The notes: a model not told the origin generated them from the letters alone. Numbered from the stretch's first letter, positions 8,462-16,954 are shown. The stretch is 41,997 nt of DNA from Paraburkholderia tropica (GCF_914484835.1 NZ_CAJZAR010000092.1:15228-57224), one strand, 5' to 3'. Made by a program: numbers and translations.

Positions 8462-10192
8462 TTAGCTGTCGCGACGTGCGCCACGCGGGCCGCCGTCACG
8501 GCGGCCGCCGCCGAAGCCTTCGCGCGAACGGCCGTAGCCGTCGCCGCGCGGCTGGCCGTAGCCGCCACGATCGCCGCCTTCGCGGCGCGAGGCGCCGTAG
8601 CCGCCTTCACGCTGGCCGTAGCCGCCGCGCGAATCCGACGACTTGTTGCCCCAGCTGTTGCCGTTGCGGTCGCCTTGCGGACGATCGCCTTGCGGACGGT
8701 CGCCGAAGCTGCGCTCGCCGTTGCCGTTGCCGCCGCCGTAGCCGCCACGGTTGTTGCCGTAGCCGCCACCCGGCTTGCCGCCGAAGCGACGGCCGCCGCC
8801 GTTGCCGCCGCCCGGACGGCCGCGGCCGCCAAAGCCACGGTTAGCCGGCGGTGCCTTGCGCGGCTCGAAGCCTTCGACGACGTTGACCGGCAGCGTGCCG
8901 CGCACGAAACGCTCGATGCGCTTGAGCGCGCCTTGCTCGGCGTGGTGCACGAGGCTCACTGCGGTGCCCGAACGGCCCGCGCGACCCGTACGGCCGATAC
9001 GGTGGACGTAGTCTTCCGCGAACTTCGGCAGGTCGTAGTTGAAGACGTGCGTGATGCCCGGGATGTCGATGCCGCGTGCCGCGACGTCGGTCGCGACCAG
9101 CACGCGCACGCGACGCTCGCGCAGTGCGCGGATCGTGCGGTTACGCGCGCCTTGCGGCAGGTCGCCGTGCAGCGCGGCGGTTTCGAAGCCGGCGTCGGCC
9201 AGCTTGCCCGCGAGTTGGTCCGCGTCCATCTTGGTCGCCGTGAACACGACGGCCTGGTCGAGCTTTTCGTCGCGCAGCAGATGGTCGAGCAGACGATCCT
9301 TGTGATCGCGGTCGTCGACGTAGTGCACGGTCTGGGCGATGTTCGAGCTCGCTTCGATCTTGCGGACGATTTCGATACGCTCCGGGTCCTTCAGCAGACG
9401 GCCGGTGATCGAAGCGATCTTGCCGTCGAGCGTGGCCGAGAACAGCATCGTCTGACGCGTTTCGGGCGTGGCGGCGACGATCGTGTCGATGTCGTCGATG
9501 AAGCCCATGTCCAGCATGCGGTCGGCTTCGTCGAGCACGAGCATCTTCAGCTCGGACAGGTCGATACGGCCGCGCTCGAGGTGGTCGAGCAGACGGCCCG
9601 GCGTCGCCACGAGGATTTCGGGGTTCTTGGCGAGCAGCATCAGCTGCTGGCCGTAGGCCACGCCGCCGAGAATGCTGACGGTGCGCAGGCGGCGCAGGTG
9701 CTGGCCGTACGTCGAAGCGGCCGTCGTCACCTGCATGGCGAGTTCGCGCGTCGGCGTGAGGACGAGCAGGCCGGGGCGTGCCACCGGCTGCGGACGGCGT
9801 TGCGGGCGGCGATCGGCTTGGCCGTTCGCGCCTTGCGGACGCGGCTCGCGCGGCTGCGCGGCTTGTGCCTTCTGGATCTGCGCGAAGCGCTCGATGGCAG
9901 GCAGCATGAAGGCTGCGGTCTTGCCCGAACCGGTCGGGCTGGAGACCAGCAGGTCGCGGCCCGCGATGGCTGCAGGAATGGCGCGTTCCTGAACCGGCGT
10001 CGGAGCCTTATAGCCCGCTGCGGTCAGCGCGGAGACGATCTCCGGCGACAGACCGAGCGACGCGAACGTCGGACCTTCCGGCGTGTCGGCGGCAGGCGCG
10101 GCGCCTTCAGCGGCGGCGGCGACAGGCTGCTCGAGGCCGAGGGCGTCGTTGGCGATCGCGTCGAGGGGGCTTTGGGTATTGCTCGAAGTCAT
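8462..10192 (-). CDS. rhlE: DEAD-box RNA helicase, RhlE type, with Gly/Arg-rich tail
   Basis: A 576-residue ATP-dependent RNA helicase, likely acting in ribosome assembly or RNA decay. Motifs in order: Q motif around F43-Q68, motif I SPTGSGKT (85-92), PTRELA (147-152), TPGR (197-200), DEAD (221-224), SAT (252-254), then the second RecA domain with YVHRIGRTGRAGRSG. A 30-residue basic Pro/Gln/Arg insert (about 108-140) separates motifs I and Ia. The last 130 residues are rich in Gly, Arg, Asn and Tyr with RGG/GGYG repeats and a duplicated GDRPQ, a likely RNA-binding, possibly condensate-forming tail. ATG 10192 is chosen; the in-frame upstream extension to 10291 has no family support and would lie in the leader. 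Confidence 0.95.
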   Translation of the reverse strand: MTSSNTQSPLDAIANDALGLEQPVAAAAEGAAPAADTPEGPTFASLGLSPEIVSALTAAGYKAPTPVQERAIPAAIAGRDLLVSSPTGSGKTAAFMLPAIERFAQIQKAQAAQPREPRPQGANGQADRRPQRRPQPVARPGLLVLTPTRELAMQVTTAASTYGQHLRRLRTVSILGGVAYGQQLMLLAKNPEILVATPGRLLDHLERGRIDLSELKMLVLDEADRMLDMGFIDDIDTIVAATPETRQTMLFSATLDGKIASITGRLLKDPERIEIVRKIEASSNIAQTVHYVDDRDHKDRLLDHLLRDEKLDQAVVFTATKMDADQLAGKLADAGFETAALHGDLPQGARNRTIRALRERRVRVLVATDVAARGIDIPGITHVFNYDLPKFAEDYVHRIGRTGRAGRSGTAVSLVHHAEQGALKRIERFVRGTLPVNVVEGFEPRKAPPANRGFGGRGRPGGGNGGGRRFGGKPGGGYGNNRGGYGGGNGNGERSFGDRPQGDRPQGDRNGNSWGNKSSDSRGGYGQREGGYGASRREGGDRGGYGQPRGDGYGRSREGFGGGRRDGGPRGARRDS

Positions 10193-10482
10193 GAAAATCC
10201 TTGGTACACAGGAAATAGAACGTCGGCGCCAATCGGCATACCCAAGTCGTCGGATTGTGCAAACAAATCGAAAAACGGGGGCAATCCGCACACGGGGGCG
10301 GATTTTCGTTAGAAGCTGTTTTGGGTGCGGCTCAGCCCGGATTGGCCAACCGCCAGCCTGATACTTGACGGCCCGGAAGCAGGGCCACGGCAGGGAGGGA
10401 CAGGTTCTAAACTGGATTGGAGCTTAAACGCTACGTGGCGTTGGGCTGATCGCAAAGGCGACCGGAGCGCAACGCAGCGGAG
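10193..10482 (-). promoter_or_regulatory. long 5' leader of the helicase gene
   Basis: About 285 bases separate the best -10 (10483-10488) from the helicase ATG. The leader holds short hairpins, including aacgc-tacgtg-gcgtt (10429-10444) and ggccc/gggcc around 10370-10386. Long structured leaders are known for cold-inducible DEAD-box helicase mRNAs such as csdA; that this one is regulatory is an inference. No gene was found in it. Confidence 0.4.
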
Positions 10483-10488
10483 ATTATA
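10483..10488 (-). promoter_or_regulatory. -10 element, helicase promoter
   Basis: Perfect TATAAT on the minus strand, the strongest -10 in the 507-bp gap between the helicase start and the acyl-CoA-binding gene. No good -35 is visible at 16-18 bp. Confidence 0.5.
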
Positions 10489-10630
10489 TCTCGTTTTGTT
10501 GCAGCGCGCCAGCGTTGTGACGGGCGAACGGATACTTGCACGCGGATCGGTGCAAAAGAGGGTGCGAACAACGGGAAATCGGCGGGAATCCGGGGCGGCC
10601 GGGCGTAGGGCTTCGGCCGTGCGGGTCGTG

Positions 10631-10670
10631 CTGCGTATTGCTGCTTATTGCCGCTTATTGCTGCTTCGTG
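10631..10670. repeat. four 10-bp tandem repeats beyond the acyl-CoA-binding gene
   Basis: Units ctgcgtattg, ctgcttattg, ccgcttattg and ctgcttcgtg. The array ends 30 bp from the stop codon of the acyl-CoA-binding gene. Its 10-bp period matches one DNA helical turn. The rest of 10489-10699 shows no gene and no clear terminator. Confidence 0.75.
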
Positions 10671-10699
10671 TGCCGCGTCGCCCCCCGCGCCTCGCTGGT

Positions 10700-10969
10700 T
10701 CAGCTTGCCGCGCCGCTCTTGAGCGACTCGACGAGTTCCACGTACTGCGTCTTCGCCGTGTCCTGCGCGGTGCCTTGCAGTGCGGCCCAGGCGTCGTACT
10801 TATATTTGCCGACGATGTCGGTGAAGCCCGGCTTGTCGCCGCGCACGTCGCCTTCGCTGGCCTGCTTGAACAGCGCGTACAGACGCAGCAGCGTCAGGTT
10901 GCCCGGGCGCTCCGACAGCTTCTGCACGTCTTCCTGGGCCTGCGCGAATTGGGCGTTGATATCGCTCAT
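10700..10969 (-). CDS. acyl-CoA-binding protein
   Basis: An 89-residue ACBP, the standard size of this single-domain four-helix family. The conserved core is present: LRLYALFKQASEGDV, then KPGFTDIVGKYKYDAWAALQG, with the lysine and tyrosines that hold the acyl-CoA phosphate and adenine. It would bind long-chain acyl-CoA in the cytoplasm as a carrier or buffer. The start MSDINAQ has a strong Shine-Dalgarno GGAGGA; a longer in-frame reading to 11029 is not needed. ACBPs are mainly eukaryotic but occur in some proteobacteria, including Burkholderia relatives. It is divergent from tsaB. Confidence 0.93.
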   Translation of the reverse strand: MSDINAQFAQAQEDVQKLSERPGNLTLLRLYALFKQASEGDVRGDKPGFTDIVGKYKYDAWAALQGTAQDTAKTQYVELVESLKSGAAS

Positions 10970-11129
10970 TGTGGTTTCCTCCGCTTGAAATCGATCGAGT
11001 CCGACGATGGTAGCAGCGACATCTGTCATGGGGCTGGAACGATTCCTCCACTCTAGAAGGTGTCAGGCTGTCGGCGTGGGCGGCGCGCAGCGCGCATGCC
11101 TGGGCGGCGACTGGGCGAGGGCGCCGCAT

Positions 11130-11135
11130 TACAAT
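11130..11135 (+). promoter_or_regulatory. -10 element immediately before tsaB
   Basis: TACAAT ends seven bases before the tsaB ATG at 11143. If it is used, transcription would start on or next to the start codon, giving a leaderless mRNA. No Shine-Dalgarno sequence precedes the ATG, which fits. Confidence 0.4.
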
Positions 11136-11142
11136 AGCGGTC

Positions 11143-11937
11143 ATGACTGAAACCGTGCTGCTTGCCATCGATACCTCGACCGAATTCTGTTCGGTCGCGC
11201 TGCTTCGCGCCGCCGCGCCCGCGAGCGGCGAATCTGCCCAGAATCCGGCTCAGAACGCCGCTCAAGAGCCGTCCGCGCCGCGCGTCTGGGTGCGGCATGA
11301 AGCCACAGGGGCCGTTTCCAGCACGCGCCTGCTGCCCGCGATCGGCGAAGTGCTCGCCGAAGCCGGACTCGCGCTCGCCGACTGCAACGCGATCGCCTTC
11401 GGCGCAGGACCCGGCTCGTTCACGGGCTTGCGCACCGCCACGGGCGTCGCGCAAGGCCTCGCGTTCGGCCTCGATATTCCGGTCGTGCCGGTGAGCACGC
11501 TGCTCGTCTGCGCGGAAAGCGCGCGCCAGCGCGATCCGTCGGCGACGCGCGTGCTGGCGGCGCTCGATGCGCGCATGGACGAAGCCTATTGGGCCGATTA
11601 CGCGTGGGACGCGGCGGCGGACGACTGGCAGACGCTGCGCGCCGCCTCGCTCGATGCACCCGAGGGCATCGTCGCGCCGGATGCGCCGTTCACGCTCGCG
11701 GGCAACGCGGCGGCGGCCTTCGGCTCGCGCCTCACGGCGGCCACGACCGCGCGCGTGATCGACGCCGAGGCGCTGCCGCACGCCGTGCCGCTCGCGCATG
11801 CCGCGCTGCGTGCGTTCCGCGCCGGGCGCACCGTGCCCGCCGACCAGGCCGCGCCGGAATACATCCGCAACAAGGTCGCGCAGACCACGGCCGAGCGCCT
11901 CGCCGCCAAGTCGGCCGCGTCCGGGGAGGGCCGATGA
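11143..11937 (+). CDS. tsaB: tRNA threonylcarbamoyladenosine biosynthesis protein TsaB
   Basis: A 264-residue ASKHA-fold protein (YeaZ). It starts LLAIDTSTEFCSVAL, the first strand with the DTS motif, followed by the typical GAGPGSFTGLRTATGVAQGLA segment around residues 90-110. TsaB is the dimerisation partner of TsaD in the complex that makes t6A37 in ANN-decoding tRNAs. It carries an insertion of about 20 Ala/Pro/Gln residues (25-45) absent from the E. coli protein. Its stop overlaps the rimI start (ATGA at 11934-11937), so the two are translationally coupled; tsaB-rimI pairing is common. A -10-like TACAAT lies right before the ATG. Confidence 0.95.
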   Translation: MTETVLLAIDTSTEFCSVALLRAAAPASGESAQNPAQNAAQEPSAPRVWVRHEATGAVSSTRLLPAIGEVLAEAGLALADCNAIAFGAGPGSFTGLRTATGVAQGLAFGLDIPVVPVSTLLVCAESARQRDPSATRVLAALDARMDEAYWADYAWDAAADDWQTLRAASLDAPEGIVAPDAPFTLAGNAAAAFGSRLTAATTARVIDAEALPHAVPLAHAALRAFRAGRTVPADQAAPEYIRNKVAQTTAERLAAKSAASGEGR

Positions 11938-12428
11938 GCGGCGTCCTGATGACCGACCGCTATTTGTCCCAGATGACCGAAAGCGATCTCGACGAGGTCG
12001 TCGTCATCGAGAAGTCGGCGTACGAATTTCCGTGGTCGCGCGGCAATTTCGAGGATTCGCTGCGCAACGGCTACTACGGCATCTGCATGCGCCACGTGAC
12101 CGGCACGCTGATCGGCTATTGCGTGCTGATGCCCGTGGTCGACGAGATGCATCTGCTCAATCTGTGCGTCGCGCCGCAGGCTCAAGGCGCGGGCGCGGGG
12201 CTCGCACTGCTGCGCGAAGGCGTGCGGATGTCGCGCGCACAGGGGCTCGAAGGACTGCTGCTCGAAGTGCGGCCGTCGAATCATCGCGCGATCCGCCTGT
12301 ACGAGCAGTTCGGTTTCGTGACCGTCGGGCGGCGCAAGAATTACTATCCGGCCCGTCACCACACCCGCGAGGACGCGATGGTGATGCGTCTGACTTTTGC
12401 AGAGGAGGGCGCGGATGGCGCTCGATGA
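11934..12428 (+). CDS. rimI: ribosomal protein S18-alanine N-acetyltransferase
   Basis: A 164-residue GNAT enzyme of the RimI type, expected to acetylate the N-terminal alanine of ribosomal protein S18. Family features: YEFPWSRGNFEDSLRNGY near residues 31-48, LLNLCVAPQAQGAGAGLALL with the acetyl-CoA loop, LLLEVRPSNHRAIRLYEQFGF and the YYPARHHTREDAMVMRL C-terminus. The RimI P-loop normally reads QxxGxG, and QAQGAGAG fits. ATG 11934 overlaps the tsaB stop; a second ATG six codons in is also possible. The 3' end overlaps the next gene by 14 bases, so all belong to one operon. Confidence 0.93.
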   Translation: MSGVLMTDRYLSQMTESDLDEVVVIEKSAYEFPWSRGNFEDSLRNGYYGICMRHVTGTLIGYCVLMPVVDEMHLLNLCVAPQAQGAGAGLALLREGVRMSRAQGLEGLLLEVRPSNHRAIRLYEQFGFVTVGRRKNYYPARHHTREDAMVMRLTFAEEGADGAR

Positions 12429-13440
12429 ATACGCGCTCGAGGAGCTGGGGCTCGCGCCGCGCTGGGTGCGCAAGGGCGCGGCGGCTGATGCAGGCGTCGC
12501 GGCCGAGGCTGGAACGGCGGTCGCGCGCGATGTGACGGAAGCCGCGCCGCCGGTTGAGGCGGTTGTGGCGCGCGCCGAAGCGCCGACGCAGGCACAGACG
12601 CAAGCACCTTCGCCGGCGCCGATGCCGCGTCGCGAGCCTGCCGCCACCGCCGCGCCGCACGCGCAGCCCGAGACGCGCGAACCCGCGCCGTCCGAAGCGA
12701 AGCGTGTGCAACCTGCGCAGTTCGCTCAGTCCGCTCAGTCCGCGCAACCCGCCGCCGACGAACCGCCGCCTTTCACCGAAGACGATTTCGCGTGGTTCGA
12801 CTCAGTCGCCGAGCCGGTGCTGCCGCAGGGCATGGACGCGCCCGCGCGCGCGCCGCGCGACGACATCGCGACGCTCGACTGGGACACGCTCGCCGAACGC
12901 GTCAAGTCGTGCGAGCGCTGCCGTCTGTGCGAGAAGCGCACCAACACCGTGTTCGGCGTAGGCGACCGCGAAGCCGACTGGATGCTGATCGGCGAAGCGC
13001 CCGGCGAGAACGAAGACCGTCAGGGCGAGCCCTTCGTCGGCCAGGCGGGCAAGCTGCTCGACAACATGCTCCACGCGCTCTCGCTCGCGCGCGAAGATAA
13101 CGTGTACATCGCCAACGTCATCAAGTGCCGTCCGCCCGGCAACCGCAATCCCGAGCCGGACGAGGTCGCGCGCTGCGAGCCGTATCTGCAACGCCAGGTC
13201 GCGCTCGTGAAGCCGAAGATCATCGTCGCGCTCGGACGCTTCGCCGCGCAGAGCCTGCTGAAGACCGACGGCAGCATCGCGTCGCTGCGCGGCCGCGTGC
13301 ACGAGTACGAAGGCGTACCGGTGATCGTCACGTATCACCCGGCGTATCTGCTGCGCAGCCTGCACGACAAGTCGAAGGCGTGGGCCGATCTGTGCCTCGC
13401 GCGCGATACGTGGCGCAAGGCGGCGGGCGGCGAGTCGTGA
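12415..13440 (+). CDS. type 4 (4Fe-4S) uracil-DNA glycosylase
   Basis: A 341-residue protein. Residues 150-335 form a type 4 uracil-DNA glycosylase of the phage SPO1 polymerase-related family, removing uracil from DNA in base-excision repair. The four cysteines of the iron-sulfur cluster are C166, C169, C238 and C254. Motif GEAPGENED (193-201), EPFVGQAGKLLDNML, the NVIKCRPPGNRNP loop and YHPAYLLR with the catalytic-loop histidine (H308) are intact. The first 20 residues (ALDEYALEELGLAPRWV) form a small conserved cap. Between them lies a disordered Ala/Pro/Gln-rich linker (about 21-120). ATG 12415 overlaps rimI by 14 bases, which indicates coupling. The longer frame start at 12397 is less likely. 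Confidence 0.92.
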   Translation: MALDEYALEELGLAPRWVRKGAAADAGVAAEAGTAVARDVTEAAPPVEAVVARAEAPTQAQTQAPSPAPMPRREPAATAAPHAQPETREPAPSEAKRVQPAQFAQSAQSAQPAADEPPPFTEDDFAWFDSVAEPVLPQGMDAPARAPRDDIATLDWDTLAERVKSCERCRLCEKRTNTVFGVGDREADWMLIGEAPGENEDRQGEPFVGQAGKLLDNMLHALSLAREDNVYIANVIKCRPPGNRNPEPDEVARCEPYLQRQVALVKPKIIVALGRFAAQSLLKTDGSIASLRGRVHEYEGVPVIVTYHPAYLLRSLHDKSKAWADLCLARDTWRKAAGGES

Positions 13441-13484
13441 ACGCCGACGGGTGCGGCGGGGCGCGCCTCGCGGTGCCGAACGCG

Positions 13485-14708
13485 ATGTCCGACACCGCGC
13501 GCGATCCGCTGGCCCGGTACGCCGATCCGGCCGTGCGCGATCTCGCGTGGCTGCTGCTCAGCGCCGATTTGTTGCGCGCGCAACCTCACGCGCCGCTCGC
13601 GCAGCCCTGCGCCGATGCCATCGATGACGCCGACGGTAAATCCGCGCACGCCGTCGCCGACTGGCTCGCGCAACTCGACCGCGATCCGTCCAGCCTGCAT
13701 GCGCTGCTCGAAGCGGCGCATCTCACCCGCCTTGGCCGCTACGCCGAAACGCTGCTCGCCGCGTGGCTGACGCTCGGCCCCGCGCCGCGGCTCGTCGCCG
13801 CCAATCTCGCGCTGCGGCATGCGGGCCGCACGCTCGGCGAGTGCGATTTTCTCGTCGAGACCGCCGATGGCAGCAAGCTTCATTGGGAGCTGGCGGTGAA
13901 GTGCTATCTGCATGCGGACATGCAGGAGGCGCGCGCTGGCCGTCTCGCGGATTTCGTCGGGCCGAATCTGCGCGACCGCTTCGACTGGAAGTACGTGCAT
14001 CTGCTCGATCATCAATTGCGGCTGACGCAGCGCGAGGAGTTTGCGGCGCTGGGTCGCGGCGGTCCCTGGCTCGCGCAGATGTTCGTGAAGGGCTGGCTGT
14101 TCTATCGCGCGGATTTGCACGCTGACGATACGGCGGCGAGTGCGCCGGAACTCGCGGCGGAGCACGGGCGCGGCTGGTGGATTACGCAAGCCGAATGGAC
14201 CGCATTCGCCGAGCGTCACGGCGCGGATGGCTGGAGTGTGTTGCCGCGCCTTGCGTGGCTCGCGCCGCGTCACCTCGGCGCGCATGAATTCGCGGATCGC
14301 GAACGCGCCGATATCGCAACTAACAGCCAGTCCAGTACGGCGAGCGAGAGTGGGAGAGAGGTTGGTGGCGGTGCGGGCGAGGGTGGCGTGGCCGGAGCGT
14401 CGGCTCGCAGGGTGGTTGGCGAGCCAGTCAGTGACTCGGCGGGGCAGTTGCCTGGTGAATCGGCCACTGCATCGGCCGACGAAACACCCACGAGAAAAAC
14501 TGAAGACGACGGCGGCTTCCTCAGCCGTCTCGCCGTTGCGCGCCCAACCGATGCCGCGACACTATTCGCGCATCTGCCGCGCAAGCACGATCCGGTGATG
14601 GTCGCCGCTTTCGTCGCCGATGGCGCGGGCGGCTATATCGAGCGCTCGCGTGGTTTCATCGTCCCCGACGACTGGCCCGAGCGGGCCCGCGCCTTCGCGC
14701 TGCAATAA
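13485..14708 (+). CDS. DUF1853 family protein, possible PD-(D/E)XK nuclease fold
   Basis: A 407-residue cytoplasmic protein of the DUF1853 family, function not established. The N-terminus (RYADPAVRDLAWLLLSADLL) is the family start. The core carries D121 in GECDFLVE and E135/K139 in HWELAVKCYL, a D...ExK arrangement typical of the PD-(D/E)XK nuclease superfamily. Next come GPNLRDRFDWKYVHLLDHQLRLTQ and GWW...W segments. Residues about 283-370 are a Ser/Gly/Ala/Glu-rich insertion before the C-terminal LFAHLPRKHDPVMVAAF. ATG 13485 is chosen. A GTG at 13437 overlaps the glycosylase stop (GTGA) and would add 16 residues, so coupling is likely either way. Placement beside a uracil-DNA glycosylase hints at a nucleic-acid role. 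Confidence 0.8.
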   Translation: MSDTARDPLARYADPAVRDLAWLLLSADLLRAQPHAPLAQPCADAIDDADGKSAHAVADWLAQLDRDPSSLHALLEAAHLTRLGRYAETLLAAWLTLGPAPRLVAANLALRHAGRTLGECDFLVETADGSKLHWELAVKCYLHADMQEARAGRLADFVGPNLRDRFDWKYVHLLDHQLRLTQREEFAALGRGGPWLAQMFVKGWLFYRADLHADDTAASAPELAAEHGRGWWITQAEWTAFAERHGADGWSVLPRLAWLAPRHLGAHEFADRERADIATNSQSSTASESGREVGGGAGEGGVAGASARRVVGEPVSDSAGQLPGESATASADETPTRKTEDDGGFLSRLAVARPTDAATLFAHLPRKHDPVMVAAFVADGAGGYIERSRGFIVPDDWPERARAFALQ

Positions 14709-14725
14709 ACCGTGCGTCGCGGCGC

Positions 14726-15532
14726 TTACCACCAGCGCCAGAAGTGATGCACCGGCCCCACGCCGTGACCGACCTCGAGCCGGTCGCTTGCTTCCAGCGC
14801 GCCGGTGAGATAGGTCTTCGCCTGCGCGACCGCATCCGCGAGCGTCGCGTTCTGCGGCCACAGCGCGGCAATCGCCGAGGACAGCGTGCAGCCCGTGCCG
14901 TGCGTATTCGTCACCGGCACGCGCGGTCCGCCCAGACGCAGCGTGCCGCCGGCTTCGATCAGCCAGTCGGGGCTGTCGTCGCCGCCGAGGTGGCCGCCTT
15001 TCATCAGCACGGCTTGCGCGCCGAGCGCGCGCAGGCGTTCGCCTTGTTCGACCATCGCGGCTTCGTCGGTGGCGGCGTCGATGCCGAGCAGCGCGGCCGC
15101 CTCCGGCAGATTCGGCGTGACGATGCCCGCGAGCGGCAGCAGTTCCTCGCGCAGCGCCGCGACGGCTTCCGGCGCGAGCAGCGCGTGATTGCTCTTGGAG
15201 ATCATCACCGTGTCGAGCACGACGCGCGGCGGCTTGTGGCGGCGCAGCGCATCGGCCACGGCGCGCACGATCGACGCGTTGGCGAGCATGCCGATCTTCA
15301 CGGCGTCGATGCGGATGTCGTCGAACACGGCGTCGAGCTGCGCCGTCACGAAGGCGGCGTCGGGCGCGTGGATCGCGGTCACGCCGCGCGTGTTCTGCGC
15401 GGTCAGCGCGGTGATCACGCTCGCGCCGTACGCGCCGAGCGCGGAGAAAGCCTTGAGGTCGGCCTGGATGCCCGCGCCGCCGCCCGAATCGGAGCCGGCG
15501 ATCGTGAGGACGTGGGAAATCGGTGAGGTCAT
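14726..15532 (-). CDS. thiD: bifunctional hydroxymethylpyrimidine kinase / phosphomethylpyrimidine kinase
   Basis: A 268-residue ribokinase-fold enzyme that phosphorylates 4-amino-5-hydroxymethyl-2-methylpyrimidine twice for thiamin synthesis. Evidence is TIAGSDSGGGAGIQADLKAF (residues 10-29), the substrate site. Also present are GASVITALTAQNTRGV, VKIGMLA, LDTVMISKSNHALL and the anion-hole/catalytic GTGCTLSSAIAA with its aspartate-equivalent region. The length matches ThiD. ATG 15532 is chosen over an in-frame start at 15562 since family members start right before the TIAGSD strand. It is convergent with the DUF1853 gene (17 bp apart) and lies 111 bp downstream of lplT on the same strand. No other thi gene is in the window. 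Confidence 0.95.
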   Translation of the reverse strand: MTSPISHVLTIAGSDSGGGAGIQADLKAFSALGAYGASVITALTAQNTRGVTAIHAPDAAFVTAQLDAVFDDIRIDAVKIGMLANASIVRAVADALRRHKPPRVVLDTVMISKSNHALLAPEAVAALREELLPLAGIVTPNLPEAAALLGIDAATDEAAMVEQGERLRALGAQAVLMKGGHLGGDDSPDWLIEAGGTLRLGGPRVPVTNTHGTGCTLSSAIAALWPQNATLADAVAQAKTYLTGALEASDRLEVGHGVGPVHHFWRWW

Positions 15533-15643
15533 GGCAGCGTCGCGAAGGCGTCGCGCGCGCATCGCTCCGAAACCTCGAAGACCGCCGCGCGGACGCTGAA
15601 AAGTTCGATGAAGAAGACGACGGCGGCGCCGTGGCGCGGCCGG

Positions 15644-16954
15644 TCAGTGTCCGTGATTTTCGCCGATCAGCGCGACCGAGTCGAACGCGCGCTGATTGGC
15701 CTGGTGGCGCCGCATCACGAGCCACATCATCAGGCAGACGAAGGTGCCGAACAGCACGATCACGATGGTCACCGGCACGTCGAGCCAGACGAGCACGGCG
15801 TAGAGGCAGAGCATCACGAGCACCGAGAGGTTCTCGTTGAAGTTCTGCACGGCGATCGAGTGGCCGGCGGACAGCAGCACGTGGCCGCGATGCTGGAGCA
15901 GCGCGTTCATCGGCACGACGAAGAAGCCCGACAGCGCGCCCACGACCATCAGGAACACATAGGCGAACAGCAGGTATCCCGGAATGCGCATGTGGCCGAT
16001 ATGCAGGCCCCAATGCGGCGGAAAGAGATTGCGCGTGTAGAACGCCATCAGCATGACGGCGATGCCCATCAGAATGCCGACCGGCAGCACCGAGAGCGAC
16101 TTCTTGAGCGGAATGCGCGCGGCCGCAATCATCGCGCCGGCGGCCACGCCCACGGCCACCACGGCCTGCAGCACGGCGCCTTCCGAGAGCGACATGCCGA
16201 GCGAGACTTCGGCCCATTTCAGCACGATGAACTGCAGCGTCGCGCCCGCGCCCCAGAACAGCGTCGTGACGGCGAGCGAGATCTGGCCAAGCTTGTCGTG
16301 CCACAGCGTGTTGAAGCAGTCGGCGAAGTCGGTGATGAGGCGGATCGGGCCGTGCTGCTGGCGCGGATAGCGCGCGCCGGTGTCGGGGATACGCAGATTG
16401 AAGAGGGCGGCGATCACGTAGATGGCCATGATCACGAGCATCGCGGCTTCGGCCGGCGTGTTGATCGATGCGGGCGTGTGGCGGATCACGTGGGCAGCGA
16501 TGTGCGGGCTGATCAGCGCGCCGCCGAGCACGGTGCCCAGAATAATGGAGCCGACCGTGGTGCCCTCGATCCAGCCGTTGGCGGCGACGAGCCGTTCGGG
16601 CGGCAGCAGCTCCGTCAGAATGCCGTATTTGGCGGGCGAATAAGCCGCCGCGCCGAAGCCCACCACGCCATACGCGAGCAAGGGATGCGTGCCGGCCAGC
16701 ATCATGGCGCAGCCCACGACCTTGATCGAGTTCGTGATAAACATCACTTTGCCCTTAGGGCGGGAATCAGCAAAGGCGCCGACGAATGCGGCTAGAACGA
16801 CGTAGGAAAGGACGAAGAACAGCTTGAGCAGCGGCGTCATCCAGTTCGGGGCGTGAAGGTCTTTCAGCAGTGCAATCGCAGCGATCAGGAGCGCATTGTC
16901 GGCCAACGACGAAAAAAACTGCGCGGCCATGATGGTGTAAAAGCCTTTTTTCAT
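15644..16954 (-). CDS. lplT: lysophospholipid transporter LplT (MFS)
   Basis: A 436-residue inner-membrane major facilitator with about 12 hydrophobic segments. The start MKKGFYTIMAAQFFSSLADNA and the AAYSPAKYGILTELLPPERLVAANGWIEG stretch after TM4 are hallmarks of LplT, which flips lysophosphatidylethanolamine inward for re-acylation. In enterobacteria lplT sits beside aas (acyltransferase-ACP synthetase); no aas is adjacent here, so the partner must be elsewhere. It is slightly longer than E. coli LplT (397). ATG 16954 is chosen because it places the first TM at once after the start. Divergent from alr. Confidence 0.92.
   Translation of the reverse strand: MKKGFYTIMAAQFFSSLADNALLIAAIALLKDLHAPNWMTPLLKLFFVLSYVVLAAFVGAFADSRPKGKVMFITNSIKVVGCAMMLAGTHPLLAYGVVGFGAAAYSPAKYGILTELLPPERLVAANGWIEGTTVGSIILGTVLGGALISPHIAAHVIRHTPASINTPAEAAMLVIMAIYVIAALFNLRIPDTGARYPRQQHGPIRLITDFADCFNTLWHDKLGQISLAVTTLFWGAGATLQFIVLKWAEVSLGMSLSEGAVLQAVVAVGVAAGAMIAAARIPLKKSLSVLPVGILMGIAVMLMAFYTRNLFPPHWGLHIGHMRIPGYLLFAYVFLMVVGALSGFFVVPMNALLQHRGHVLLSAGHSIAVQNFNENLSVLVMLCLYAVLVWLDVPVTIVIVLFGTFVCLMMWLVMRRHQANQRAFDSVALIGENHGH

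Noticed and set aside
8405..10312. A 635-codon plus-strand frame across the helicase
   Set aside because: An Ala/Val/Arg-rich shadow of the RhlE gene, including its Gly-rich tail. No start signal and no domain.
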